Of a stretch of DNA of 64,000 bases, positions 29,101 to 37,732 are shown piece after piece. The DNA is from Gemmatimonadota bacterium (GTDB lineage Bacteria > Gemmatimonadota > Gemmatimonadetes > Longimicrobiales > Gaopeijiaceae). Position numbers and translations under genes: made by a program. Under the pieces are notes generated by a model that had not been told where the DNA came from, ran no database searches, and was given only the letters and a program-made list of their open reading frames with translations. The DNA lies in contig JAGWBP010000001.1 of assembly GCA_021295835.1 (NCBI GenBank), positions 1 to 64,000 on the forward strand. Direction: 5' to 3'. Numbering within the stretch: the stretch's first letter is position 1; each line of letters starts with the position of its first letter.

Positions 29101-29198
29101 GGGGCAACGTGTCCTGCCGCCATGCCGACTGGACGAAGCGCAACCTCGGGTCGCTACCCGAGCTGGATTCGCTCCGCCGCGTGCGCAACGTACCGTGA
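26118..29198 (+). CDS. addB: AddB-like subunit, inactivated helicase with Fe-S PD-(D/E)XK nuclease
   Basis: Codes for 1026 aa from GTG 26118. The N-terminal part resembles helicase folds without a usable Walker A. The C-terminal nuclease (about 730-1000) has DRIDEGEDGEVRVVDYKTG, the PD-(D/E)XK core. A cysteine at about 734 (LGTCPRRF) and the cluster CRYCDFGVVC at about 979-988 form the four-Cys iron-sulfur staple of AddB. With AddA it resects double-strand ends in recombinational repair. Its stop overlaps the GTG of addA (GTGA). Confidence 0.85.
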   Translation: MAANGAGYGACALVAELDRIARGEGYSRKVLVARNPGEGRELLAQVALRGTSWAGFELRTLGTLAAEIVRLGGHLGGRTVADAFEVQALVEQAIDEALADGHLLPYPELVERVGLREAVRRSVAALRMGGVRAAALAGRAASPKIAGAVLGRYEELLAWEGMADGASVLKAAAAAVRRDSASLSRARRVLLLPCICNRGLPGSFARSLIDRGATLLAADPVEGLPAPAGIHWRSAGAKVAGSWLHRPDAYRGTTGPIELFAASSVTDELRGVLRRAMAKGRRWDEVEIVATDPIVYGSALHAVAEAMGIPVTYATGLAVERTRPGRVAAAYFRWVESDFHEARIRALIEANDIRPPPPGDDIPGARLARSLRRLRIGWGRDRYLGRIEHALARISAMRPRSDESEEELAGRRERRREELCALRSLIAPVLAATPAVEGRTSAAKVATGVGALLRHLAPGTDTDDTARGRLARHLERIEATLHRVTDYAAAAATVQGFLRLSIPTPRDEGMAPWGSAPGHLYLTDVDHGGATGRPYTAIVGMDAGRLPGSSREDPLLPDGDRCRLGAEALPLATQDAAERRFRFAQLVARLRGELSMSYTRWDPSQARHLAPAPEMLQALRLREGDPSLSFEELQRSLGASESRLPRAETAADLDEADLWLRLLAAPDGTMLDGGSAVARAQPRLARGRAAHDARRRDTASVHTGFLAPPTPGEPFRDFSEWTFSATSLGNLGTCPRRFLLGSVLGASPPDDPVFDPDRWLNALQRGTLLHEVYERTLAVARERGVEIGDNAFPALALAQVDRAVASAIRRVPTPSALVRELEIEALRDDVRSFVDMVRSRPPSWTRLEMSFGGPDDPLTIDVAGTPARVRGVVDRIDEGEDGEVRVVDYKTGRSSGYDTAGGPFDGGRRLQGYVYVEAVRGELGRRPDAMEYHFPTRRGENHVESIAAYRLHRGATLVATLLEGARRGRFPATDTPADCRYCDFGVVCAVRTDRWGNVSCRHADWTKRNLGSLPELDSLRRVRNVP

Positions 29199-32100
29199 GC
29201 GGCCTGGCCGACGAAGCGGCGCGCCGGAGCACCAGCGAGGACCTGGACCATAACCTCCTGGTCGAGGCGGGAGCGGGCTCCGGAAAGACGACCGCGCTCG
29301 TCAACCGCATGGTCGCACTCGTGCGGAACGGAGCGACCCAGGTCGAGGAGATCGCTGCGGTCACCTTTACGCGCAAGGCGGCGGCCGAGCTCCGCGAGGG
29401 CTTTCAGATCGCCCTCGAGAAATCCCTCAGGGATCTCCGCAACCGGCCGGCCGAGACGGCAGCGCGAAAGCGCCTGGAAACGGCAATCCGGGGCGTGGAC
29501 ACGGCGTTTCTGGGCACCATCCACTCCTTCTGCGCCCGGCTACTCCGGGAACAGCCGCTAGAGGCAGGGCTCGACCCCGGATTCCGCGAGATCGAGGAGG
29601 CCGAGGCGGAAGCGATGCGGCGGCGCTTCTGGGTCGACTTCCAGGAGCGAATGGCGACCGACGGGGATGAGCGCCTGAGCGACCTCGCAAGGCTCGGGGT
29701 TCCGCTCGAACGGCTCGAGGCGGCATTCGCGACGGTGGACGACAACCCGGATGTTGACTTCGGCTTCGCGGCGGTCCCCGCCCCGCCTCCAGAGGAGATC
29801 GACCTCGTACGTACCCGCCTGGACGAGCTTCTCGATCGGGCTGCGGCTCTCCTGCCCGACCGAACTCCCGAGAAGGGCTGGGACCGATTCGCCACGAGGA
29901 TGCGGACTCTGCTCTACCGGCGCCGCGCCTTCGATTGGAGCGATGATCGCGTCCTCGTCGACGCGCTGGCGCAGATTCACCGCAAGAAGTGCGCCCTAGT
30001 GCAATACCGGTGGAGCGACACGGCGAGCGGCAAGCTGCGAGCCAAGGCCCTCTGCCTGGAGGTCGAGGCGTTCGCAGCTCCGGGAGGCGCCGCTGACCTC
30101 CTGCTGGCCCGGGCGTGGGCACACCGCTATCCGGTTGCGATGGGAATCGCAAGGGACGCGGCGCACGCCTTCGCCGAAGAGCGCCGGCGCCTCGGGCTCG
30201 TCAGCTACCAGGACCTGCTGGTGCTAACGAGGGATCTGCTCGCCAGCGGGCCGGAGGGTCGCCGCGAGCTGGCGGCAAAATTCCCGCGCATACTCGTCGA
30301 CGAGTTCCAGGACACCGACCCCCTACAGGCCGAGATTCTGCTGCTCCTGGCGAGCGACCCCGAGACGGGCGACGACTGGCGCAGGGTGGAGCCGCGACCG
30401 GGCGCGCTATTCGTCGTCGGCGACCCGAAGCAAAGCATCTACCGCTTTCGACGCGCCGACATCGCCCTCTACCAGGTCGTCAAGCGCCGTTTCGAGCACT
30501 TCGGCAAGGTGCTCGGCCTCGAGACGAACTTCCGCTCGCTCCCCGTAGTCGGAGAGATAGTGCAGGGCGCGTTCGATCGCCACGACCGTTTCGGCGCTAG
30601 CGACACAGACCGGCAGGCGGCCTTCGCGCCGCTCCTGTCAGCGCGCGCCGACGAGGGGCCTGGGCTGGTGGCGGCGTACCGGATCGCTGGCGGCAACCAC
30701 CAGGCAATGGCGCGCGACGAGGCGAAGCGGATCGCGACGGAGATATCGGCGCGGGTGAAGGTGGGCGAGCGGAAGGCGGGCGACTTCATGGTCCTCACCC
30801 GCACGAAGCACCACCTGCAGAGCTACGTACGCGCACTCGAGCGGCGGGGCCTGCCCACCGACGTCTCGGGTGCGGGAGTCGGTTTCGACGAAGAGCTGGC
30901 GGCCTTTCTGCTCTTGCTGAGGTGCCTCGAGGACCCCACCCACCGGACACGCGTTGTCGGCGTGCTAACGGGACCGCTCTTTGGGGTCACGCTGGAAGAG
31001 CTGGCCGCCTACCGGGACGCGGGCGGCCGCTTCGAGATAAACCACCGGGCTCGCGGCGACTGTGAGGCGGCCGGAGCGGTCGACACCCTGCACAGGTGGT
31101 GGAAAAGGGCGATGAAGGAGCCTGCCGACGTGACCGTGGAGCGTCTGGTCGCCGAGACGGCTCTCTTTCCGCTCGCCGCAGCCGAGGAACTCGGCCAGCT
31201 CCGCGCAGGTGCGGTCGCCTACCTCCTCGACGCCGTAAGGGTGTGCGTTCTGGAGGGCGACGGCTCTCTTGCCGGCGCAGCCAATGCGATCGAGGACGCG
31301 CTGAAGTGGCAGGACGCCGAGGCACCGCTCGTGCCGGGGCGCGGCAACTGCGTGAGGGTCATGAACTTGCACCGCGCCAAGGGGCTGGAGGCACCGGTCG
31401 TCTTTCTGGCGGCACCTTTCGGCGAGACTAGCCGACCCGCGCGGATGCGCGTCGCGCGCGACGATAGCGGGCAAGCCAAGGGCAGCACCGCGATCCTCGA
31501 CCGGGCGGATCCGACCAAGGGGTTTGCAAGGCAGCGGAGGGTGATCGCGCAACCCCTGGATTGGGAGCGGGAGCTGAAGGAGGAAGGTGACTTCGAAACC
31601 GCCGAGAGCGTGCGCCTGCTCTACGTTGCCGCTACCCGCGCAAAGGACGAGCTCTGGGTCGCACGGTCGGGACCGAGGGGCGGCTCGCCTTGGCAGGCGC
31701 TCGAGGAGTGGGTGGTGAACGCCGCGAAGGGGGAGCCCGGCAAGGCCGGAAGAGTCAGGCTCGTGGAGCTGAGCGGGGAGGAGGCCCCCCCTCCTCCCGA
31801 GCTGAGTCCCGATATCGATCTGGCCCCTCGGCTGGGCGCCATGCGGGGGGCGGCCGAACGCAGCCGCACGGCGACGTACCGACGATACTCGGTGACGGAC
31901 AGTACCAAGGGCGACGGTGTCGGCGGCGACCGGGAGCGGGTGCGGCGGATCCGCGTGCATACCTTCGCGCCGCCAGCCGAACGGCCCGCGGGCGGTGGGC
32001 GCGAATGGGGCAGCATGGTGCACCAGGCGCTGGCGACCGCAGCCGAGGGAGTGCGCGGCGAGTCACTCGACCGGCTAGCCCGCCATCTCCTCGGTGGCCG

Positions 32101-32491
32101 TGGGCGCAGTGCGCGCGACGGCGGCGATCCGCCGGATCTAGCTGCGCTCCTCTCGCTTGTGGCCGCAGTGCGCGCTTCGCCGATCTGGAAGCGCGCGATG
32201 GCCAGCGACGAGCGCCTCGTCGAGTTGCCCTTCGCGCTTTCCACGACGGCAAGCGGCGAGCGTCGTGAAGTCGTCGAGGGGGTGATCGACCTGGTCTTTC
32301 GCGAGGGCGACCGCTGGAGTGTGGTCGACTACAAGGCGGACCGGGGCGACGATCCCGACTTCGCCTCCAGGGTCGAGCAGTACCGGGCCCAGGTGGAGCT
32401 GTACGCCCGCTGCTGGGAAGAGCTGACCGGCGCCGAGGTCGGGGAACGGGTCCTGATCTTCGCGGCCCAGGGTCGGGTCGAGTCGTGGTGA
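29195..32491 (+). CDS. addA: AddA-like UvrD-family helicase/nuclease
   Basis: Codes for 1098 aa from the GTG overlapping the addB stop. SF1A helicase motifs: Walker A EAGAGSGKTT near 24-33, AAVTFTRKAAAEL, Walker B ILVDEFQDTDPLQ near 367-379, VVGDPKQSIYRFR, motif V VMNLHRAKGLEAPVVF, motif VI LLYVAATRAKDELW. The C-terminal nuclease has EGVIDLVFREGDRWSVVDYKAD near 1030-1050. It is the ATP-driven motor of the AddAB end-resection complex. A TIR-bounded repeat copy begins just after the stop. Confidence 0.93.
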   Translation: MSGLADEAARRSTSEDLDHNLLVEAGAGSGKTTALVNRMVALVRNGATQVEEIAAVTFTRKAAAELREGFQIALEKSLRDLRNRPAETAARKRLETAIRGVDTAFLGTIHSFCARLLREQPLEAGLDPGFREIEEAEAEAMRRRFWVDFQERMATDGDERLSDLARLGVPLERLEAAFATVDDNPDVDFGFAAVPAPPPEEIDLVRTRLDELLDRAAALLPDRTPEKGWDRFATRMRTLLYRRRAFDWSDDRVLVDALAQIHRKKCALVQYRWSDTASGKLRAKALCLEVEAFAAPGGAADLLLARAWAHRYPVAMGIARDAAHAFAEERRRLGLVSYQDLLVLTRDLLASGPEGRRELAAKFPRILVDEFQDTDPLQAEILLLLASDPETGDDWRRVEPRPGALFVVGDPKQSIYRFRRADIALYQVVKRRFEHFGKVLGLETNFRSLPVVGEIVQGAFDRHDRFGASDTDRQAAFAPLLSARADEGPGLVAAYRIAGGNHQAMARDEAKRIATEISARVKVGERKAGDFMVLTRTKHHLQSYVRALERRGLPTDVSGAGVGFDEELAAFLLLLRCLEDPTHRTRVVGVLTGPLFGVTLEELAAYRDAGGRFEINHRARGDCEAAGAVDTLHRWWKRAMKEPADVTVERLVAETALFPLAAAEELGQLRAGAVAYLLDAVRVCVLEGDGSLAGAANAIEDALKWQDAEAPLVPGRGNCVRVMNLHRAKGLEAPVVFLAAPFGETSRPARMRVARDDSGQAKGSTAILDRADPTKGFARQRRVIAQPLDWERELKEEGDFETAESVRLLYVAATRAKDELWVARSGPRGGSPWQALEEWVVNAAKGEPGKAGRVRLVELSGEEAPPPPELSPDIDLAPRLGAMRGAAERSRTATYRRYSVTDSTKGDGVGGDRERVRRIRVHTFAPPAERPAGGGREWGSMVHQALATAAEGVRGESLDRLARHLLGGRGRSARDGGDPPDLAALLSLVAAVRASPIWKRAMASDERLVELPFALSTTASGERREVVEGVIDLVFREGDRWSVVDYKADRGDDPDFASRVEQYRAQVELYARCWEELTGAEVGERVLIFAAQGRVESW

Positions 32492-32499
32492 TGCAAGAC

Positions 32500-32598
32500 G
32501 CGACGAGGGCTGGTAGGAGCGCTACCGGCCCGAGGAACAACGCAGGCGAAGCCACGGGCACGGGCACCGTAGACCACGGATTTGTCCGCAGGCTGCTA
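32500..32598 (-). repeat. Partial copy of the TIR-bounded intergenic element
   Basis: Shares GGTAGGAGCGCTACCGGCC and a GCGAAGCCACGGGCACGGG block with the copies at 42353 and 47222. It ends with TTTGTCCGCAGGCTGCTA at 32581-32598, the terminal inverted repeat. The last three bases are, on the minus strand, the TAG stop of the MFS gene. The AT-rich centre is missing. Confidence 0.65.
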
Positions 32599-33864
32599 CC
32601 CGGCCGCAGACACGAACGGATCTCGCACGCGCTGCAGCAGCACCAGGCCGATCAGGAAGAGCGCCGTGAGCACTAGGAAGCCCGGTCTCTGGTTCCCGCC
32701 CGCCACGTACGTCACCCAGCCGAACAATAGCGGTCCCAGCACTGAGGACGACCTGCCGCAGAGCGCGTAGAAGCCGAAGAGCTCCGCCTCTCTGCCCTTC
32801 GGGATCAGCGACGCCATCAGTGCGCGGCTCGCCGACTGCACCGACCCCAGTCCGAATCCCGCAGCCACGGCCAGGCCGTAGAAAACATCCGGGCTCTGCA
32901 CGAAATACGCCGCGATCCCGGCCACAACCCACAGGCAGAGCACGCCGGTCAGCACCTTCTTCGGCCCCAGCGTGTCGGTGGGCTTCGCCATCGCGTAGGC
33001 CCCGGCCAGCGCCGATAACTGCACGATCAGGAAGAGGATGATGACGCCCTGCTGGTCGAATCCGAAGGTCCCCGTGGCGATGACGGCGGCCATCACGATG
33101 ATCGTCAGGACCCCGTCGATGTAGAAGAAGAAGGCGAAGAGGAAGCGGCGCAGGTTCCTGTCGCCCCACACCTCGGCCGTGATGCGCCTGAAGTCGGCGA
33201 TCCCCGCCAAAGCGGCCTGGCGGACGCCCAGGCCGGAGCTGCCGTCGGCGGGCAGATGCCGGAAGGCCGGGACCGAGAAGAGCGCGAAGAACACAATCAC
33301 GATCAGCCACACGATCTCCAGCTGGCCCGCCTTCGCGAAGGGCAGCACGATGAGCAATCCCAGCGCCGAGCCCAGATAGCCCAGCCCGTAGCCGTATCCA
33401 GAGGTGCGTCCCAGCCTCTCGGGAGACACGATGTCGGGCAGGTATGCGTTGTAGAAGACGTTCGCGCTCTCAAAGCCGACGTTGGCGATCACGAAGACCA
33501 GGAAGGCCGCCACGATCATGCCGGGCTCCAGCGTCGTCATCAATCCCACCCCCGCCAGGCACATGGCCACATAAGCGGCGAAAAAACGCTTGCGCGCCCC
33601 GCTCCGGTCCGCAATCGCTCCCAGGAGCGGCGAGGTCAGCGCCACGATGAGCGCCGAAGCGGCCACCGCCCGTCCCCACCACAGCTCCCCCACGCCGTCT
33701 GCACTCCCCACGATCGTCCCCACGTAGTAGATCTGGAAGACTGTCGCGGTGATGACCGCCGGGTAGATCGAGTTTGCGAAGTCGTATAGAATCCACGACC
33801 GGACGGCGCGCTTGCTGCGGCCCGGTGCGCCCTCGCTGCCGCTCTCCCGCCCGGCCCGGTGCAC
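32596..33864 (-). CDS. UMF1-type major facilitator transporter
   Basis: Codes for 422 aa from GTG 33864, which shares a base with the stop of the upstream small gene (TAGTG). About twelve hydrophobic segments are present. The opening RSWILYDFANSIYPAVI and the ESANVFYNAYLPDI loop are typical of the UMF1/Atg22-like MFS branch. Substrates of this branch in bacteria are unknown; export of small metabolites is often guessed. The stop TAG is provided by the end of a repeat element. Confidence 0.85.
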   Translation of the reverse strand: MHRAGRESGSEGAPGRSKRAVRSWILYDFANSIYPAVITATVFQIYYVGTIVGSADGVGELWWGRAVAASALIVALTSPLLGAIADRSGARKRFFAAYVAMCLAGVGLMTTLEPGMIVAAFLVFVIANVGFESANVFYNAYLPDIVSPERLGRTSGYGYGLGYLGSALGLLIVLPFAKAGQLEIVWLIVIVFFALFSVPAFRHLPADGSSGLGVRQAALAGIADFRRITAEVWGDRNLRRFLFAFFFYIDGVLTIIVMAAVIATGTFGFDQQGVIILFLIVQLSALAGAYAMAKPTDTLGPKKVLTGVLCLWVVAGIAAYFVQSPDVFYGLAVAAGFGLGSVQSASRALMASLIPKGREAELFGFYALCGRSSSVLGPLLFGWVTYVAGGNQRPGFLVLTALFLIGLVLLQRVRDPFVSAAG

Positions 33865-34136
33865 TATCCCTCCCGAGCCCTGACGATCCCCATCCCAACG
33901 CCCGTGCCGACGCCGAGGCCCAGGAGGAGGGCAGCCCCGGTTCCGACCCATGGCAGCACGGCCACAATGGGGGCGGCCGCGATCGAAGTAGCGGCTCCTG
34001 TCAACAGCGCCATGCCGCCCGCCGACTTCTCCGCAACCTTGGTGTAGCGTAGCTTGCGGCCTACGAAGTCCTTCGACTTCATATGCCCGAAGAGGCCCGC
34101 GACGCCTGCGGCCAACAGCCCTAGCGTCTCCATCAT
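33864..34136 (-). CDS. Small membrane protein of unknown function
   Basis: Codes for 90 aa from the ATG at 34136 (a second ATG follows directly) after GGAAGG. The C-terminal half has a long Gly/Ala-rich hydrophobic stretch (IAAAPIVAVLPWVGTGAALLLGLGVG) split by a Pro, enough for one hairpin or two helices. The N-terminal half contains the basic segment KSKDFVGRKLRYTK. No family recognised. One-base overlap with the MFS gene indicates co-expression. Confidence 0.6.
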   Translation of the reverse strand: MMETLGLLAAGVAGLFGHMKSKDFVGRKLRYTKVAEKSAGGMALLTGAATSIAAAPIVAVLPWVGTGAALLLGLGVGTGVGMGIVRAREG

Positions 34137-34188
34137 TGCACCTTCCTTTCGTGTGGCAAGTCCATGGCGATGAACGAGTGGTGGACGA

Positions 34189-34722
34189 TCACGAGTCGCG
34201 CCCGAGCCCGGCCCAAGCTCGGTTCACCTGCGTCGAAACGTCCTGCAGCGCAAAGAGCGACGCCTCGTCGAGCTTGTCGCTGATCGCCTGTCCGAGCAGG
34301 CGCCGCAGGAAGCGCAGCGGCTCCATGAAGTCTACATCCATGAGGGGGGGAGAACCGTAGTTGAAGTTCTCCAGGATCCGAAAGGCCAAGTAGGTGTCGT
34401 CAAGGAGGCCAGCGAGCCCCTGGGTCATCTCCGGAATCAGGTCGACCGGGTTCACGAAGTACCGCGCCGCGTGCTCCAGCACTGGGAGCACGACCACCTC
34501 CAACTGGCGCTCTTCGGCCGCCTGGGCCGCGCACGCCAGTACGACCGGCGCCATCTCCACGACCTCCACGGCGACCGCCGCCGCCTCGGCCACCTCCTCG
34601 TCGGACGAGGACGGAGAGACGCGCCGGACGAACTCCTCGAGCTTGCCCTCGTCGCGCTCCTTGGCGCTGGCAATTACGGCCTGGATGTCTTCCAGTACGG
34701 TCTGAACGTCATCGAGTTTCAT
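34189..34722 (-). CDS. DUF1232 (YkvA-like) domain protein
   Basis: Codes for 177 aa from ATG 34722, preceded by GGGGAGAG. The segment YFVNPVDLIPEMTQGLAGLLDDTYLAFRIL near 87-117 (two pieces) is the DUF1232 hallmark (NPxDLIP then a Leu-Asp-Asp turn). The first 70 residues are acidic and helical, possibly coiled coil. DUF1232 proteins are small, often membrane-associated, and have no fixed role. It sits between the FG-GAP lipoprotein and the small membrane protein on the same strand. Confidence 0.75.
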   Translation of the reverse strand: MKLDDVQTVLEDIQAVIASAKERDEGKLEEFVRRVSPSSSDEEVAEAAAVAVEVVEMAPVVLACAAQAAEERQLEVVVLPVLEHAARYFVNPVDLIPEMTQGLAGLLDDTYLAFRILENFNYGSPPLMDVDFMEPLRFLRRLLGQAISDKLDEASLFALQDVSTQVNRAWAGLGRDS

Positions 34723-34742
34723 CGCGGCTCTCCCCAGCTGGG

Positions 34743-34758
34743 CAGCCCGTGGACAAAG
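34743..34758 (+). repeat. Isolated end of the TIR-bounded element
   Basis: GCAGCCCGTGGACAAA matches the terminal inverted repeat seen at 12086-12101 but has no recognisable partner or interior. It lies in the 47-bp gap between the DUF1232 gene and the FG-GAP gene. Confidence 0.5.
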
Positions 34759-34769
34759 GTCCGGCGAGA

Positions 34770-36602
34770 TTACTCACGGACCGCCAGGTAGAGTACCACC
34801 CCGCCACCGCCTCCGCCCGCAGCCACGTCCAGGCGACCGTCGCCATTCAGATCTGCCAGCGCCGGCGCCACGTACGTCGGCAACTCGATGGCGATGGGAT
34901 GCGACTCGACGAAGCTCGGCACCTCCATGGAGCCCTCGTTGAGGAAGATCCTGAGACCTGAGAGCTCCGATCCGACCGCAAGGTCGAGGTCGCCGTCGCC
35001 ATCCACATCCACGAGTGCGGGCGCGCTCCTGCGCCCGACGTCGATGTCGCTGAATTCGTCGGAGACGAGCTCGAATGAAGGGCTCTCGACGGTGCCAACG
35101 TTGCGGTAGTAGTTGAGGGCCCCCGAGGACTCGCCGACGATCAGATCGAGATCGCCGTCGCCGTCGAGGTCGCCGAGAGTGGGCGTGGTGTTGCGACCCC
35201 GCGTGAGGGTGATCGCCACCGAGTCGACGAGCGTCCAGCGCCGCCTAGCCCCACCCTTGCCCCCCGGATCGTCGTTGCGGTAGTAGGCGACCCGGTCGCG
35301 CCACTGCCCAAGGAGCATGTCGGGATCGCCATCCCCGTCCAGATCGCCGAATGCGGGGGCCAAGTTGTAGGCGCGCCCAATTCCCTCGACGCTGCCGCGC
35401 GCCCTGAACAACGGGCGGGAGGAGGTGCCCTCGTTCTCGAACAAATGGAGCGCCCCGCGCTCGGAGTCGTCAGGCTCGATCTTGCCGCCGACGAACAGGT
35501 CAAGATCGCCGTCGCCATCCACATCCACGAACGCCGGGATCGACTCGTCCCCCACGTCTAGAGTGCGCACAAGGCGGGCGGTGACGTGCTCGAAATCGCC
35601 GTCCACCCCCTGCTCGAAGTAGTGCAGGTTATCGACCGAGGTGCGCGACGGCAGAAAGGCACCGCCGAGGACACCCATCACGAGATCGGGATCGCCGTCG
35701 CCGTCCAGGTCGCCGAGCGCGGGGGCGTTGTAGCCACTGGTGGCCACCGGATCGCCCGGGGGGAAGGGCACGGGCGTCCCCCTCAGGATCGGTCGACCGC
35801 ACTCCCCCGAGGTGTTCTCGATCAGCAGCAGCCCGGCCTCGAAGAAGTCGCCCCAGAGCAGATCGTAGTCACCATCCCGGTCGATGTCGCCCAGCGCCAT
35901 CGTGTTGGCGCCGTGTCGCATCCCCTGGAAGGCCGCCACGATCTCGATGTCCTCGAAGAAGTCGGTGACGTGGCGGAAGCGGGGAACTCCCCACTCGTCG
36001 CTGCCGTCGGCCTCGTAGCGCGTGATCGTCCCCGTCAGACGCCCGATCAGCAGATCGAGCCGTCCGTCGCAGTCGATGTCGGCCGCGTTCGGGATGTTCT
36101 GGCGGTCCGAGAAGATGGGCTCGCCCGCGACGTCCCTAAGAGTGTCGGCCGCCAGCACGTAGCGCGGGGGGCCGGTGCCGCCGTCGTTGCGGTAGTAGCG
36201 GACGTAGCTGTACGGCTCCTCGGCCAGCAGGTCGAGGTCGCCGTCGAGGTCCACGTCAACAAAGCGGAACCACTCGCCGACCGTCAGCTCCTCGTAGTGG
36301 TCGGTGATCCAGCGGTAGCCGCCGTCGTCGTTCCGAAAGAGCATCACGCGGTCGGCTCTCTCCTGCAGGAAGAGGTCGAGATCACCGTCGCCATCCGCGT
36401 CCGCGAGCTGAGGGCGTGGGAGATTGAGTCCGCCCAGGAAGGGATGGTCCACCGGTGCACCGCCCGGATCGCGCATCTCAATCCCGTCGGATCCGTTGAC
36501 TACCCGGTGCCACCTGCCGCCGTCGAACGCCTGCGCAGAGGCGCACCCCACCAGAAGCGGTGCCACGATGAGAATGGGCAGTCCCGGGCGACGCTGCCTC
36601 AT
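34770..36602 (-). CDS. FG-GAP/VCBS repeat lipoprotein
   Basis: Codes for 610 aa with a lipoprotein signal (LIVAPLLVGCASAQ). It is built of about ten repeats of roughly 50 residues, each with an acidic calcium-type loop such as DLDGDGDPDLVMG, DVDGDGDLDLFVG or DIDCDGRLDLLIG, which together form a beta-propeller like the integrin FG-GAP fold. The ATG overlaps the stop of the YVTN gene (ATGA). Surface ligand or protein binding that needs Ca2+ is inferred. The repetitive Asp-rich DNA also makes long false frames on the other strand. Confidence 0.88.
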   Translation of the reverse strand: MRQRRPGLPILIVAPLLVGCASAQAFDGGRWHRVVNGSDGIEMRDPGGAPVDHPFLGGLNLPRPQLADADGDGDLDLFLQERADRVMLFRNDDGGYRWITDHYEELTVGEWFRFVDVDLDGDLDLLAEEPYSYVRYYRNDGGTGPPRYVLAADTLRDVAGEPIFSDRQNIPNAADIDCDGRLDLLIGRLTGTITRYEADGSDEWGVPRFRHVTDFFEDIEIVAAFQGMRHGANTMALGDIDRDGDYDLLWGDFFEAGLLLIENTSGECGRPILRGTPVPFPPGDPVATSGYNAPALGDLDGDGDPDLVMGVLGGAFLPSRTSVDNLHYFEQGVDGDFEHVTARLVRTLDVGDESIPAFVDVDGDGDLDLFVGGKIEPDDSERGALHLFENEGTSSRPLFRARGSVEGIGRAYNLAPAFGDLDGDGDPDMLLGQWRDRVAYYRNDDPGGKGGARRRWTLVDSVAITLTRGRNTTPTLGDLDGDGDLDLIVGESSGALNYYRNVGTVESPSFELVSDEFSDIDVGRRSAPALVDVDGDGDLDLAVGSELSGLRIFLNEGSMEVPSFVESHPIAIELPTYVAPALADLNGDGRLDVAAGGGGGGVVLYLAVRE

Positions 36603-37693
36603 CCGCCCGCCGGACCGATCGATATGCCCGCCGGGTACGCTCCGACCTCGATCGTCCGCACCACCTCGAAGGTGCGGGTGTCGATCTTCACCACGGTTCC
36701 CACCTCCGAGTTGTCCGCGACCTTCTGGAGTGGCTCGTACCTCCCCGAGAGGTTGCGATTGGAGACAAAGAGGTAGCGCCCGTCGGCCGTCACCGCGCTA
36801 CCGTGAGGCTCCACGATCCCGGGGTCGGTCAGGCGGCGCTCAACAGTCCAGCCCTGGGTCTCCACCACGACCACGGCGTCGTCGTCCTTGGCACCGAAGT
36901 AGACCCGGTCGCCCGTCGGGGAGAAGACGGGGTGCCAGGGCTGCCTGCCCACATCTACCTCCGCGACGAGCCCCGCCGATGGATCGGCCGCGTCGAAGAC
37001 CAGGAGCTTGCCGGTGATCTGGGCCGTCGCCACCAGGTGTCGACGGTCCGGCGAGAGCGCAAACTGGACGAGCGTGTGGGGCGGCCCGGCCACATCAACC
37101 AACTCGATCTCCTCCGCGCCGCCGAGCACCCCGAAGCGGTTCTCGACCAGCGAGGCCGAGAAGACCCGCCCCGACTCCGAATCGACCGCCAGCGCATGCG
37201 GCCTCGGAAAGAAGACGTCCAGCTCGACGATCTCCATCTCGGCCGGGTCGACCACCCCGATCCGCTGCGGCGGGTTGACCGCCATCATCGACCGTCCCAC
37301 ATAGAGCATCCCGGTGGCCCGATCCGGCGCGAGCAGCCCTGGCGTCTCGAACTCCGCCCGCCCGACGAGCTCGTTGTCGGCGTTGAAGCGCAGCACATGC
37401 CCCCCACCGATCAGCGATACGTACCAGTGGCCCCCGTCGGCGTCCACCGCCGTGTGGTGCGGTCTGGAGTTGGAGTCGAAGCCCAGCTCCGTCATCTCAA
37501 CGGTCGCCACCACCTCCCCCGACTCCGCGTCGATCACCGACACGCTCGCCGAGGACTGGTTCGCCACGTAGACGCGCTCGGATGGCGACTCCTCCGTGCC
37601 GATCGCACCGGCCTCCTGCGCCTCCAGCGCGGATGTCCCGATCCAGGGGAAAGCCACACAGGCGGCCATCCTCGCGACTGCTCGCATCTTCAT
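36599..37693 (-). CDS. YVTN-type beta-propeller exported protein
   Basis: Codes for 364 aa with an N-terminal signal (AACVAFPWIGTSALEAQ). Repeats of about 40-45 residues carry the propeller pattern RVYVANQSSASVSVIDAESG, RHLVATAQITGKLLVFDA and RYLFVSNRNLSGRYEPL. This fold, shared with surface-layer proteins and PQQ-like oxidoreductases, mediates binding in the periplasm or at the surface. Coupled by ATGA to the FG-GAP lipoprotein and 36 bp after the M28-like gene. Confidence 0.85.
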   Translation of the reverse strand: MKMRAVARMAACVAFPWIGTSALEAQEAGAIGTEESPSERVYVANQSSASVSVIDAESGEVVATVEMTELGFDSNSRPHHTAVDADGGHWYVSLIGGGHVLRFNADNELVGRAEFETPGLLAPDRATGMLYVGRSMMAVNPPQRIGVVDPAEMEIVELDVFFPRPHALAVDSESGRVFSASLVENRFGVLGGAEEIELVDVAGPPHTLVQFALSPDRRHLVATAQITGKLLVFDAADPSAGLVAEVDVGRQPWHPVFSPTGDRVYFGAKDDDAVVVVETQGWTVERRLTDPGIVEPHGSAVTADGRYLFVSNRNLSGRYEPLQKVADNSEVGTVVKIDTRTFEVVRTIEVGAYPAGISIGPAGG

Positions 37694-37719
37694 CTTCGCT
37701 ACTCCCGGTGTGGATCCAG

Positions 37720-37732
37720 TTGCAGGCTGCTA
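37720..37732 (-). repeat. TIR-like fragment at the M28 stop codon
   Basis: On the minus strand TAGCAGCCTGCA begins at the stop codon of the M28-like gene. The same TAGCAGCCTGC occurs at the MFS stop (32598). It appears to be a solitary, decayed element end. Confidence 0.4.
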